A DNA stretch of 64,000 nt. It comes from Caballeronia calidae. GTDB taxonomy: Bacteria; Pseudomonadota; Gammaproteobacteria; Burkholderiales; Burkholderiaceae. The stretch covers positions 57,498-121,497 of the forward strand of contig NZ_FCOX02000022.1 of the NCBI RefSeq assembly GCF_900044055.2, given 5' to 3'. Each line of letters opens with the position of its first letter. Position 1 is the first letter of the stretch. Below, piece by piece: positions 9,035 through 18,076 of this stretch. A model generated the notes under the pieces. It was not told the origin of the DNA, made no database searches, and worked only from the letters and a program-made list of their open reading frames with translations. A program made the translations under genes and the position numbers.

Positions 9035-10097
9035 TCGTTACGAATCGGTCCGTGAACAACTGAAGCGCCGCCCGCAGAAGTGGCTGATCACGGGTGTCGC
9101 CGGCTTCATCGGCTCGAACCTGCTCGAGGCGCTGCTCAAGCTGGATCAGGAAGTCGTCGGGCTCGACAACTTCGCGACCGGCCATCAGCGCAATCTGGAC
9201 GAGGTGCGCTCGCTCGTGACGCCCGTGCAATGGAGCCGCTTTCACTTCATCGAGGGCGATATCCGCAATCTCGACGACTGCCGCGCCGCGGTGAAGGGCG
9301 CCGCGCACGTGCTGCACGAGGCCGCGCTCGGCTCGGTGCCGCGCTCGGTGAACGACCCGATCACGACGCACGAAGTCAACATCAGCGGCTTTCTGAACAT
9401 GCTCGTCGCCGCGCGCGACGCGAAAGTGGAAAGCTTCACGTACGCTGCGTCGAGCTCGACCTACGGCGACCATCCCGGGCTGCCGAAGGTTGAAGATCGC
9501 ATCGGCCAGCCGCTTTCGCCGTATGCGGTGACCAAGTACGCGAACGAACTGTACGCATCGGTGTTCGCGCGCACTTACGGCCTGAACGCCATCGGCCTGC
9601 GCTATTTCAACGTGTTCGGCAAGCGCCAGGACCCGGACGGCGCGTATGCGGCCGTGATCCCGAAGTGGACCGCCGCGCTCATCGACGACGAGCAGGTGAC
9701 CATCAACGGCGATGGCGAAACGAGCCGCGACTTCTGTTTCATCGATAACGTCGTGCAGATGAACATCCTCGCGGCGACATCGGACGCCGACGCGCGCAAC
9801 CAGGTCTACAACGTCGCGGTCGGCGACCGCACGACGCTCAATCAGCTGTACGACGGCCTGAAGCGCGTGCTCGCCGAAAACGGCGTGGTGAATGACGGCA
9901 GCGCGGTATACGCGCCGTTCCGCGCCGGCGACGTGCGCCATTCGCAGGCCAATGTCGACAAGGCCGCGCAACTGCTCGGCTACGCGGGCGCGATTCCGCT
10001 CGCCGACGGTCTCGCCATCGCGATGCCCTGGTACATCCGCTTCCTCTCCGGGCGGCGCGTGCCGGCCGAAGCCGACATGGCGACGAGGCCCGCATGA
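9027..10097 (+). CDS. tviC: TviC/WbpP-like UDP-N-acetylglucosaminuronate 4-epimerase
   Basis: An extended short-chain dehydrogenase/reductase of 356 aa, close to the 340-350 aa of TviC/WbpP. It should interconvert UDP-GlcNAcA and UDP-GalNAcA at C4. The Rossmann motif GVAGFIGS sits at residues 23-30. The catalytic triad region shows ASSSTYGD followed by YAVTKYANE, the YxxxK pair. The ATG at 9027 has TTGGAG 6 bp upstream and lies inside the end of the GT4 gene. The stop overlaps the next start (ATGA). Pairing with the TviB-like gene is the strongest evidence that the polymer contains a GalNAcA-type residue; substrate preference itself is inferred. Confidence 0.88.
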   Translation: MSDRYESVREQLKRRPQKWLITGVAGFIGSNLLEALLKLDQEVVGLDNFATGHQRNLDEVRSLVTPVQWSRFHFIEGDIRNLDDCRAAVKGAAHVLHEAALGSVPRSVNDPITTHEVNISGFLNMLVAARDAKVESFTYAASSSTYGDHPGLPKVEDRIGQPLSPYAVTKYANELYASVFARTYGLNAIGLRYFNVFGKRQDPDGAYAAVIPKWTAALIDDEQVTINGDGETSRDFCFIDNVVQMNILAATSDADARNQVYNVAVGDRTTLNQLYDGLKRVLAENGVVNDGSAVYAPFRAGDVRHSQANVDKAAQLLGYAGAIPLADGLAIAMPWYIRFLSGRRVPAEADMATRPA

Positions 10098-11257
10098 AGA
10101 TCGTCGTTTTCATCTACTCGATGCACGGCGGCGGCGCGGAGCGCGTCACCGCGAATCTCGCGAACGAGTGGGCGGCGCTCGGCTGGGACGTGACTGTCGT
10201 CACGCTGACGGCCGGTGAAGGCGACGTCTATCCGTTCCATCCGGGCGTGAAGCGCATCGAGCTGGGTCTCGCGGGCGGCGTGGAAGGCGGCGGCTTCGCG
10301 CGCACGCTGATGTCGAACGTGAAGCGCGTCCTGGCCTTCCGCAAGGTGCTGCGCGAGACCAAGCCGACCGTCGCGCTCGGCGTCATGGCGACCGCCAACG
10401 TACTCACCGTGCTCGCGGGCATCGGCCTGCCGTACAAGATCATCGCGAGCGAGCACACGCATCCGCCGCGCGCGCCGCTCACGCCGTTCTGGGAGCGCCT
10501 GCGCCGCCTGACCTACCGTTTCGCGGACAAGGTCGTCGCGCTCACCGACGAAACCCGGGAATGGATCGAGACGCATTGCGGCTGCAAAGACGTGAAGGTG
10601 ATTCCGCCGCCGTTCACGCTGCCGATCGCGCGCACGAACCCGGTCATCGAGCCGAAGAACGTCGTGCGCAATGACCGGCGCGTGCTGCTCGCGGTCGGCC
10701 GGCTGTCGCCGGAAAAGGGCTTCGACAGTCTCATCGACGCGTTCAGGAAGATCGCCGGCACGCTGCCGCAATGGGATCTCGTGATCGTCGGCGAAGGACA
10801 GGCTCGCGCGAGCCTCGAGCGCCGCGTCGACGAGGCGAAGCTGCACGGCCGCGTGTTCCTGCCGGGCCGCGCGGGCAACGTCGCGGACTGGTACGAGCGT
10901 GCGGATCTCTACGTGCTGAGCTCGCGCTTCGAAGGCTTCTCGATGACCCTCGTCGAAGCGATGGCGAGCGGTTGCGCCGCGGTGAGCTACGACTGCGATT
11001 CCGGGCCGCGCGTGATCGTCACGCCCGGCACGAACGGCTTGCTCGTGAAGCCGGTCGGCGATGCGAACGCGCTCGCCGAAGCGCTCGAAACGCTGATGAA
11101 GGACGACGCCGAGCGGCATCGCATGGCGCTTCGCGCAACCTCCGTCAACGAGACGTTCGCGCTGCCGAAGACCATCGCGCTGTGGCAGGAAGTGTTCGAA
11201 GAGTCCGGCGTGGCGGTTCCGCGGCGCGCGAACCTGCGCGTTCCCGGCAAAGCATGA
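10094..11257 (+). CDS. GT4-family glycosyltransferase
   Basis: A GT-B glycosyltransferase of 387 aa starting at an ATG that overlaps the stop of the epimerase gene. The N-terminus has the typical MHGGGAERVTANLANEW motif of GT4 enzymes of the GalNAc-alpha-1,4 transferase (PglJ/PglH) type. The donor domain shows AVGRLSPEKGFDSLIDAF and the EX7E region SSRFEGFSMTLVEAMASG. It resembles the following gene in length and architecture, so the two may be an old tandem duplication. Role: one linkage of the repeat unit; specificity unknown. Confidence 0.88.
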   Translation: MKIVVFIYSMHGGGAERVTANLANEWAALGWDVTVVTLTAGEGDVYPFHPGVKRIELGLAGGVEGGGFARTLMSNVKRVLAFRKVLRETKPTVALGVMATANVLTVLAGIGLPYKIIASEHTHPPRAPLTPFWERLRRLTYRFADKVVALTDETREWIETHCGCKDVKVIPPPFTLPIARTNPVIEPKNVVRNDRRVLLAVGRLSPEKGFDSLIDAFRKIAGTLPQWDLVIVGEGQARASLERRVDEAKLHGRVFLPGRAGNVADWYERADLYVLSSRFEGFSMTLVEAMASGCAAVSYDCDSGPRVIVTPGTNGLLVKPVGDANALAEALETLMKDDAERHRMALRATSVNETFALPKTIALWQEVFEESGVAVPRRANLRVPGKA

Positions 11258-11270
11258 GGAGCCGCAGCCG

Positions 11271-12434
11271 ATGAACATCATGCTCGTGGTCAGTTCGATG
11301 GGAAGCGGCGGCGCGGAGCGCGTCGCGGCATCGCTCGTCAATGCCTGGGCGCAGCGCGGCGATACCGTGTCGCTCGTCATCACGTACAGCGGCCGCGGCG
11401 CGTGCTTTTATCCGCTCCATGAGAACGTGCGCTGCATCTTTCTCGCGGATCGCGTGAAGGCCGGCGCGCGCATGCTGCAATATCCCGCGCGTTTTCGGGC
11501 GCTGCGCGCGCTCATTCGCGAGAGCGCGCCGGACGTGATCGTGTCGTTTCTTTCGAACGTGAACATCACGACGATCCTCGCCACGCGCGGGCTCGGCATT
11601 CCGGTGATCGCGAGCGAGCACATCGACCCGTCCGCCGACGGCCGCTCGCAGCTCATGAGTCAGATGTGCCGCTTCGTCTATCCGAGCGCGGATCTGCTCA
11701 CGCTGCTCACGGACAACATGGAGGCCTCGTTCCGGAAGATGGTGCCGTGCGTGAAGGGCATCGAGGTCGTGCCCAATCCGCTGCCGGACGAGCTGCTTCT
11801 GCTGCGGCCCGAAACCGTCGAGAAGAGCGCGCGCAGGCGGCTCGTCGCGGTGGGGCGGCTGAATACGCAGAAGCAGTTCGATTTGCTGATCGATGTCTTC
11901 GCGACGCTCGCGCCCGAGTTCCCGGGCTGGGACTTGTGGATCTGGGGCGAAGGCCCGGAGCGCGCGGTGCTCGAAGCGCAGGTCGCGCAACTGAAGATGG
12001 GCGAGCGCGTGCTGATGCCCGGCAAGACGACGACGCCCTGGGAAGAGATGGCGCGTTCCGATGCCTTCGTGCTGTCGTCGCGCTACGAAGGCCTGCCGAT
12101 GGCGATGCTCGAAGGCATGGCGCTCGGTCTCGCGACGGTCGCGTTCGACTGCAAGAGCGGCCCGCGCGAACTGACGCGCGACGGCGAGGACGGCGTGCTC
12201 GTGCCGCCCGGCGACAAGGCGGCGCTCATCGACGCGCTGCGCCGCGTGATGTCGGACGAAGCGCTGCGCGCCGAGCTCGGACGCAAGGCGGCGGCCTCGG
12301 TGCGGCAACGCTACTCGTCGCCGGCGATCCTGCGCCAGTGGGACGGCATCTTCGCGCGGCTCGGCGCGCGCGCACGCGGCGACGAAGGCAAGAGCGCGGC
12401 TTACCCGCGCACGGTCACGGGAGAAAAAGCGTAA
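11271..12434 (+). CDS. GT4-family glycosyltransferase
   Basis: Also 387 aa, with the same GSGGAERVAASLVNAW start, a donor domain VGRLNTQKQFDLLIDVF and the EX7E motif SSRYEGLPMAMLEGMALG. It starts 13 bp after the previous stop and its own stop shares one base with the next start (TAATG), so it is firmly in the operon. It should form the third glycosidic linkage encoded by the cluster. The close match in layout to the gene at 10094 suggests a paralogue with diverged specificity. Confidence 0.88.
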   Translation: MNIMLVVSSMGSGGAERVAASLVNAWAQRGDTVSLVITYSGRGACFYPLHENVRCIFLADRVKAGARMLQYPARFRALRALIRESAPDVIVSFLSNVNITTILATRGLGIPVIASEHIDPSADGRSQLMSQMCRFVYPSADLLTLLTDNMEASFRKMVPCVKGIEVVPNPLPDELLLLRPETVEKSARRRLVAVGRLNTQKQFDLLIDVFATLAPEFPGWDLWIWGEGPERAVLEAQVAQLKMGERVLMPGKTTTPWEEMARSDAFVLSSRYEGLPMAMLEGMALGLATVAFDCKSGPRELTRDGEDGVLVPPGDKAALIDALRRVMSDEALRAELGRKAAASVRQRYSSPAILRQWDGIFARLGARARGDEGKSAAYPRTVTGEKA

Positions 12435-13453
12435 TGGTCGACAGGCGGCGCGTGATCCACTCTTTGCTGATCGGAGCCGTGGCCGGCGGTGCGGGCGCGC
12501 TGGGACTCGACGCGCGCGCGGCGATGAAGCGCGATGTCGTCACCGACAAGTCGTTCGGCGTGAAGGGCGACGGCAAGACCAACGACCGCGTCGCGCTGCA
12601 GACGGCCATCGACCGGTCGGTGGACCAGACGCTGCTGATCACCGGGAAATGCCGCATCGACGCAAGAGGGCTCGATCTGCGCCGCGACAGCCATGTGCGC
12701 TTCGCGCCGGGCGCGTCGATCAAGCTGCTGCCGCACGACACGTCGTTCTACTCGATGTTCCGCATCTGGGACGTGAACAACGTGCTCGTCGAGAACGCGG
12801 TGCTCGACGGCAGCAAGGAGCTGAACGCCGCCAAGCCGGCGTTGCGCGAGAACGGCCACGGCATGGGTTTTTCGATCGCGGGCAGCACGGAGGTGACGCT
12901 GATCGCGCCGAAGACGGTCGGCTGCTGGGGCGACGGCATCTATATCGCAAACAGCTACAACGTCGCGCACAAGTACAGCAGCGGCATCCGCGTGGTGAAG
13001 CATCATGCGGACCGCTGCCGCCGTCAGGGCGTGTCGATCATCAGCGGGCGCAATATCGTGTTCGAGCATCCGCTGTGGGAGAACATCGGCGGCACGCAGC
13101 CGGAAGCGGGCCTCGACGCGGAACCGAACAGCAACGCCGACATTCTCGAGAACATCCGCATCGTCAATCCGACGACGCGCAACTGCCGGTACGGGATCAT
13201 CGTCTGGCTGGAAGAGATCGTGGGGCCGGTGCCCAAGCATATCGACATCGACATCACGAATCATCGCGATGAAGGCGCGAGCGATGCAGCGTTCGCCGTG
13301 TCGTCGCTCAAGCTGAACGGGCGCATGGTGTCGGGGAAGATCGCGAGCCATTCGCCGACATGGGTGAGCCCGCGGCTCACGACCGTCGAGAGCATCGACT
13401 ATGACAAGGCGGGACCGAAGATCGTCGTCAACAACCTGAGGCTCGTGCCGTGA
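12434..13453 (+). CDS. Exported right-handed beta-helix (pectate-lyase-like) protein in the exopolysaccharide operon
   Basis: 339 aa. The N-terminus has a Tat-like signal (DRRRVIHSLL, a hydrophobic GAVAGGAGALGL core, then ARA). The mature part opens SFGVKGDGKTNDRVALQTAID, the hallmark of the pectate lyase 3/GH28-like beta-helix superfamily. Later motifs include DGSKELN, GWGDGIYI-type and CRRQGVSIISG, typical of depolymerase or epimerase beta-helices. It probably acts on the polymer in the periplasm as a lyase, hydrolase or AlgG-like epimerase; the sequence does not decide which. The start overlaps the preceding stop, so it is co-translated with a glycosyltransferase. A clear paralogue with a lipoprotein signal lies at 20680-21888. 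Confidence 0.82.
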   Translation: MVDRRRVIHSLLIGAVAGGAGALGLDARAAMKRDVVTDKSFGVKGDGKTNDRVALQTAIDRSVDQTLLITGKCRIDARGLDLRRDSHVRFAPGASIKLLPHDTSFYSMFRIWDVNNVLVENAVLDGSKELNAAKPALRENGHGMGFSIAGSTEVTLIAPKTVGCWGDGIYIANSYNVAHKYSSGIRVVKHHADRCRRQGVSIISGRNIVFEHPLWENIGGTQPEAGLDAEPNSNADILENIRIVNPTTRNCRYGIIVWLEEIVGPVPKHIDIDITNHRDEGASDAAFAVSSLKLNGRMVSGKIASHSPTWVSPRLTTVESIDYDKAGPKIVVNNLRLVP

Positions 13454-13500
13454 AAGCCGCGCCTGCACACAATAACTAAAGCGGAAAAAAGGCCAAAACG

Positions 13501-14586
13501 ATGCAAGCAACGACCATGGACAACACCGCGCAGCAGCGCGCACCGGCGAGGCGAGTGACCGGATTCGCGTACTTCATGACGCCCTCGGGATGGGCGTTCC
13601 TCGTGCTCGCAGCCACCGCGCTTTCGATCGTCGCGTTTCGCGAGCGCAGCGTCGGCCTGATCTTCGACCAGGAAGCGTACATCCAGTACTTCCGCTCGAC
13701 GGACTGGCACTGGCTCGTGCAGTTCTATCGCAACCGCGAGTCGGACTTCGGCTTTCTCGTCAGCCTCATCACCGAGGAGCTGGGCTGGCGTTCGTGGGTC
13801 ATCCTGCTCAATTCGTTCGGCGTGACGCCCGAGGGCGGCATCCGCACGACGGTGATCCTGCTCAACCTCATCGTGATGTATGCGCTGCTGCAGACGCGCC
13901 GCCCGCTCGTGGGGCTCGTGCTGTGGCTCGTGATTCCGTATGCGCTCGCCACGGTCGGCCTGTTTCAGATCCGTCAGGGCTTCGGCCTCGCGATCGCGAT
14001 GCTGTTCGCATTCCGCTTCAACCGGCCGACGCTCGGCATGGGACTCGCGAGCTTCGTGCACACGACCTTCGCGGTGCCCACGGCGTTCCTGCTGACCGCC
14101 GGCTTCTTCGGCGAGAAGAAGGGGCGCGCGATCGTCGCGGTCAGCGTGGCGGCGGTCGTGCTGGCATCGGCGGCGAGGTTCCTGTTCGCGACCTACGGCG
14201 GCCGGCGTATCGACGAGTACACCGGCTATCAGGAAAACTTCACGATCAAGCTGCTCGCGCTGCTGTTCTTCTACACGATGGCGTCCGTGATGGTGCTCTA
14301 CTCGACGTGGCGCTCGCCGGACACGAAGGAACAGAGCAGCCTCACGCGGCTGTCGATCATGCATGTCGGCCTGTTCGTGTATCTCATCGTCGCCTTCTTC
14401 GTGTTTCCGTTCGCGAAGGGCCGCGTCTGGTATTGCGTGCCGCTGCTGCTGCCTTTCCTCGCCCCGCAGATCAAGTTCAAGAACGCGATCGTGCTCGCGA
14501 TCACGGTTGGCGTGTATGTGGCCGTCGCCGCCGACGTCACGAAGAGCTATTTCGAAGGCGTCTACCACTACTTCCTGATGCCCTGA
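13501..14586 (+). CDS. EpsG-like membrane polysaccharide polymerase (Wzy role)
   Basis: A polytopic membrane protein of 361 aa with about ten hydrophobic segments. The first soluble loop contains FDQEAYIQYFR and FYRNRESDFGFLV, followed by a membrane segment with GLFQIRQGFGLAIAM. The order 'long loop, then R-Q-G-in-membrane' is typical of the EpsG family, which polymerises lipid-linked repeat units in the periplasm. No other polymerase is present in locus 1, so this is the best Wzy candidate. It lies 47 bp after the beta-helix gene and 5 bp before the deacetylase-like gene. The alternative is an uncharacterised membrane glycosyltransferase. Confidence 0.75.
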   Translation: MQATTMDNTAQQRAPARRVTGFAYFMTPSGWAFLVLAATALSIVAFRERSVGLIFDQEAYIQYFRSTDWHWLVQFYRNRESDFGFLVSLITEELGWRSWVILLNSFGVTPEGGIRTTVILLNLIVMYALLQTRRPLVGLVLWLVIPYALATVGLFQIRQGFGLAIAMLFAFRFNRPTLGMGLASFVHTTFAVPTAFLLTAGFFGEKKGRAIVAVSVAAVVLASAARFLFATYGGRRIDEYTGYQENFTIKLLALLFFYTMASVMVLYSTWRSPDTKEQSSLTRLSIMHVGLFVYLIVAFFVFPFAKGRVWYCVPLLLPFLAPQIKFKNAIVLAITVGVYVAVAADVTKSYFEGVYHYFLMP

Positions 14587-14591
14587 CGACG

Positions 14592-15602
14592 ATGTCCTAC
14601 TTCCTGATTTCGCTCGATTTCGAACTGATGTGGGGCGTGCGCGACCATCGCACGATCGCCACATACGGCAAGAACATCCTCGGCGTGCGCGAGGCGATTC
14701 CCGCCATGCTCGCGATGTTCACGAAGTATCGCGTGAAGGCGACATGGGCGACGGTCGGCATGCTGCTCTTCGATAACAAGAAGGAGCTGCTCGCGAACCT
14801 GCCCGACGTCCGGCCGACGTACACCGATGCGAAGCTGAGCCCGTACGTGAACGGCTATCTCGATTCGATCGGCGACAACGAGAAGAGCGATCCTTACCAC
14901 TACGGCCTGTCGCTCGCGCGCCAGATCGTCGACACCGAAGGCAGCGAGCTCGCGAGCCATACCTTTTGCCATTACTACTGCCTCGAAGCGGGCCAGGACA
15001 AGGCGCAATTCGCGGCGGATATGGAAGCGTCGGTCGCGTCGATCCGGCGTCTCGCCGATCCGCCCGCGAGCATCGTGTTTCCGCGCAATCAGGTGAACAA
15101 CGCGTATCTCTCGGTCTGCGCGGCGCAGGGGCTCGTCGCTTACCGGGGCACCGAGCGCAACTGGATGTATCGCGAAACATCGCGCGCCGATGAAGCCGCG
15201 CTGCGGCGCGCCGCGCGTCTCGCCGATGCCTACGTCAATCTTTCGGGCGATCACGCTTTCGATCCGCGCCCTTCGCGCGGTCTCGTCGATGTGCGCTCGA
15301 GCCGCTTTCTGCGCCCGTATGCGCGCAACAAGCGCGCGCTGGAGTGGCTGCGCATCCATCGGATCAAGCAGTCGATGACCTCGGCGGCGCGCACCGGAAG
15401 GTCGTTTCACCTGTGGTGGCATCCGCATAACTTCGGCGCCAATCTCGCCGAGAATCTGGCCGTGCTCGAAGCGGTGCTCAGGCATCACGTTCATCTGAGA
15501 GACACCTACGGCGTGCAGCCCGCGACCATGGCAGAAGTCGCGCGGGCCACGCAGTCCGAAGAGAACCGGCTTGCGGAGATGGAGTTCGGTCTGTTCGTTT
15601 GA
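14592..15602 (+). CDS. Polysaccharide-deacetylase-fold protein (CE4-like)
   Basis: 336 aa with no signal peptide, beginning SYFLISLDFELMWGVRD; the DFE motif corresponds to the first metal/catalytic Asp of the NodB fold. ELASHTFCHYYC supplies the H-x3-H metal site, and HLWWHPHNFGANL near the C-terminus resembles the last conserved motif. The usual role is removal of N-acetyl groups from a glycan. The absence of an export signal suggests it acts on a lipid-linked intermediate in the cytoplasm. It starts 5 bp after the EpsG-like gene. Whether it is active, and on which sugar, is not shown by the sequence. Confidence 0.82.
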   Translation: MSYFLISLDFELMWGVRDHRTIATYGKNILGVREAIPAMLAMFTKYRVKATWATVGMLLFDNKKELLANLPDVRPTYTDAKLSPYVNGYLDSIGDNEKSDPYHYGLSLARQIVDTEGSELASHTFCHYYCLEAGQDKAQFAADMEASVASIRRLADPPASIVFPRNQVNNAYLSVCAAQGLVAYRGTERNWMYRETSRADEAALRRAARLADAYVNLSGDHAFDPRPSRGLVDVRSSRFLRPYARNKRALEWLRIHRIKQSMTSAARTGRSFHLWWHPHNFGANLAENLAVLEAVLRHHVHLRDTYGVQPATMAEVARATQSEENRLAEMEFGLFV

Positions 15603-15695
15603 AAGAAAGTTGACTCACGCGGTACGACGCGATGGCGAACGCCATCGCGGCGCGCCGTCACGCGCGCGGCACGCACGAAAAGGAGAAAAGTCGCG

Positions 15696-17645
15696 ATGAA
15701 CTTTCGTAACGATATCAACGGACTGCGCGCGTTCGCAGTCCTCGCTGTGGTCCTCTTTCACTTCGACGTGCCTGGCTTCAAGGGCGGTTTCCTCGGCGTC
15801 GACGTGTTCTTCGTGATTTCCGGCTACCTGATGACGGACATCATCTTCAGGCGGATCGCGAAGGGCAAATTCTCGGTGATCGAGTTTTACGCGGACCGCG
15901 CGAGACGCATCATTCCGGCGCTCGCGTTTCTTTGCTTCGCGCTCACGGTGTTCGGCTGGCTCGTGCTTCTGCCCTCGGAGTTCCGTGCGTTCGGCAAGGC
16001 GGCGGGATCGAGCCTCGGGTTCTTCTCCAACATCGTCTACTGGCGCGAAGCGGGCTACTTCGATGTCCGCTCGCACCTGAAGTGGCTGCTGCACACGTGG
16101 TCGCTTTCGGTCGAGTGGCAGTTCTATCTGCTGTATCCGCTCGGCATTCTGCTCGTGCGCAAGCTGTTCGGGCAACGCGGGACGGTGGTCGCGCTAGTCG
16201 GCGCGGCGCTCGTCTCGTTCGGGCTGTGTGTCTATCTCTCCGATCCGACCAAGTGGCCGACGGCCGCGTTCTTCCTGCTGCCGACGCGCGCCTGGGAGAT
16301 GCTCGCGGGCGGTCTCGTCTGCCTGTTCCCGATCCGGCCGGGCCGCCCAGTGCGCCGGGCGATGGAGTTCGCCGGGATCGCGATGATCATGTACGGCGCG
16401 TTCACCTTCAACGAAGACAATGCGTGGCCGGGCATCCTCGCGCTCGTGCCGGTGCTGGGCACGGCGCTCGTGCTGCTCGCGGCGCGCGGCAGGTCGATCT
16501 TCACGGGCAACCGGCTCGCGCAGTTCATCGGCAAAATTTCGTATTCGGTTTATCTGTGGCACTGGCCGTTCGTCGTCGCGCTCACGTACTTCGACAAGGA
16601 CGGCTCGCTGCCGTGGCGCGTGGGCGCCATCGCGGGCGGTTTCGTGATGGGCTGGCTGTCGTATGCGCTCATCGAATCGAAGACGAGAAAGCCGAGGGGC
16701 GGCGAGACGCGCGCGTTCCCGAGGTTCATTACGCTGCGCCCGATTCTCGTGTTCGCGACGCTGCTCGCGGTCGGCGGCGGCAGCATCTACGCGAGCCAGG
16801 GCGTGCCGGAGCGCTTCGACCATTCGGTGTTCGTCGCCGACAGCGAGACCTACGACACGAATCCGCACCGCACGAAGTGCCACATGATGATCGATCCGTG
16901 CGACGTCGCGAGCAAGCAGAAGCAGAGCCGCGTGGTCGTGCTCGGCGACAGTCACGCGGAGGCGATCGCCGAGGCGGTCGTCGCGGCGGTGCCCAAGGGC
17001 AAGGACGGCGACGTGCTGCTGATCACGATCGAGGGCTGCCCGACGATCTACGGCATCCGCCGCGGCAACGGAGACTGCTTCGATCAGGACCGCAAGTACA
17101 TCGATATCCTGAGCCGCGACGAGACGGCGAAAACGCCGGTCATCATCGCGAATCACTGGTCGCAATACTGGTCGAGCCCGGGCATGGCGGATTTCTCGTT
17201 CGTCAACCTCGACCGGCCGGGGCAGCGGCCCGCGCCGTTCTCGACCGAGCGTTATCGCGATCATTTGCTCTCGACCGTGTGCCGGATCGCGAAGATTCGT
17301 CCCGTCTATCTGGTGGAGCCGATTCCCGAATTCGACTTCAATGTGCCGCTGACGCTTGCGCACGAGAAAGTGAAGGACCCGAACGCGCCGGATCTGTCGA
17401 TCACGCTGTCCGATTACGTCGCGCGCAACGGGGCGTTGTTGCAGGCGATGGATCAGGCGCACGAGCAATGCGGCATCCATCTGCTCGACCCGCGCCCTTA
17501 CCTGTGCCCGGACGGCAAGTGCATGGGCTCGCACGACGGCCGGCCGCTGTATTCCGATTTCCATCACATGAGCGAATACGGCAATCGCTTCCTCGTGCCG
17601 ATGTTCAGGCGGGTGTTCGATCAAAATCTGGCGGCGGGTTCGTAG
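15696..17645 (+). CDS. OafA-type acyltransferase with C-terminal SGNH domain
   Basis: A 649-aa membrane protein. The N-terminal half is an acyltransferase 3 domain with about ten membrane segments, beginning NDINGLRAFAVLAVVLFHF and containing GVDVFFVISGYLM. The C-terminal half is a periplasmic SGNH domain with VVLGDSHAEA near residue 418 (nucleophile Ser) and a DxxH-like FHHMSEYGN near residue 622. Such two-domain proteins move acyl groups across the membrane and onto surface glycans, so O-acetylation of the polymer is likely. GGAGAA precedes the ATG. It is the last gene of the operon and is followed by a strong terminator. Confidence 0.9.
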   Translation: MNFRNDINGLRAFAVLAVVLFHFDVPGFKGGFLGVDVFFVISGYLMTDIIFRRIAKGKFSVIEFYADRARRIIPALAFLCFALTVFGWLVLLPSEFRAFGKAAGSSLGFFSNIVYWREAGYFDVRSHLKWLLHTWSLSVEWQFYLLYPLGILLVRKLFGQRGTVVALVGAALVSFGLCVYLSDPTKWPTAAFFLLPTRAWEMLAGGLVCLFPIRPGRPVRRAMEFAGIAMIMYGAFTFNEDNAWPGILALVPVLGTALVLLAARGRSIFTGNRLAQFIGKISYSVYLWHWPFVVALTYFDKDGSLPWRVGAIAGGFVMGWLSYALIESKTRKPRGGETRAFPRFITLRPILVFATLLAVGGGSIYASQGVPERFDHSVFVADSETYDTNPHRTKCHMMIDPCDVASKQKQSRVVVLGDSHAEAIAEAVVAAVPKGKDGDVLLITIEGCPTIYGIRRGNGDCFDQDRKYIDILSRDETAKTPVIIANHWSQYWSSPGMADFSFVNLDRPGQRPAPFSTERYRDHLLSTVCRIAKIRPVYLVEPIPEFDFNVPLTLAHEKVKDPNAPDLSITLSDYVARNGALLQAMDQAHEQCGIHLLDPRPYLCPDGKCMGSHDGRPLYSDFHHMSEYGNRFLVPMFRRVFDQNLAAGS

Positions 17646-17675
17646 CCTGCGACTGGCTGGCGAGATTGCCGAGTG

Positions 17676-17703
17676 CACGGCCTCCTTCGGGAGGCCGTGT
17701 TCG
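17676..17703 (+). terminator. Rho-independent terminator of exopolysaccharide operon 1
   Basis: A perfect 10-bp stem CACGGCCTCC / GGAGGCCGTG closed by a stable TTCG tetraloop and followed by TTCGTTT. It lies 30 bp after the acyltransferase stop. Confidence 0.85.
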
Positions 17704-17710
17704 TTTCATG

Positions 17711-17986
17711 AGGCGTTTCGGGTCGTTCGGGTTGGGCGTCGAGGAAAGGACGTGTGCGTGCGCGTTAGACCAGGCGTTTCGGGTCGTTCGGGTTGGGCGT
17801 CGAGGAAAGGCCGCGTGCGTGCGCGTTAGACCAGGCGGTTCGAGTCGTTCGGGTTTGGGATCGAGGAAAGGTCGCGTGCGTGCGCGTTCGACCAGGCGTT
17901 TCGGTCGTTCGGGTTCGGCGTTGAGGAAAGGCCGCCTGCGTTTGCTTTAGACGAGGCTGTTCGGCTTCGGATCGGGAAAAGACGGC
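17711..17986. repeat. 61-bp tandem repeat array, about 4.5 copies
   Basis: Unit starts (AGGCGTTTCG and variants) occur at 17711, 17772, 17833, 17894 and 17954, so the period is 61 bp, then 60 bp. The core GGTCGTTCGGG...CGAGGAAAG...GTGCGTGCGCGTTAGACC is kept in each unit. The first two copies are nearly identical and later copies drift; the last is partial. The period is not a multiple of three, which argues against coding. It lies between two convergent transcription units. Confidence 0.9.
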
Positions 17987-18033
17987 GCAAGGCGCGATGA
18001 GCGAGCCTTGCAGATACCGTATGGGACTTTGGA

Positions 18034-18063
18034 AGAAAAGCCGGGCGAGCTCACCGCTCGCCC
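18034..18063 (-). terminator. Rho-independent terminator of the MurJ-like gene
   Basis: A perfect 8-bp stem (GGGCGAGC and GCTCGCCC, 5-nt loop). Read on the minus strand it is followed by GGCTTTTCTT, just after the stop of the flippase gene. Confidence 0.75.
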
Positions 18064-18076
18064 ACGCAGGCCACGC

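Noticed and set aside
17711..17986. CRISPR array
   Set aside because: The 61-bp units repeat over their whole length without unique spacers, and no cas genes are nearby.
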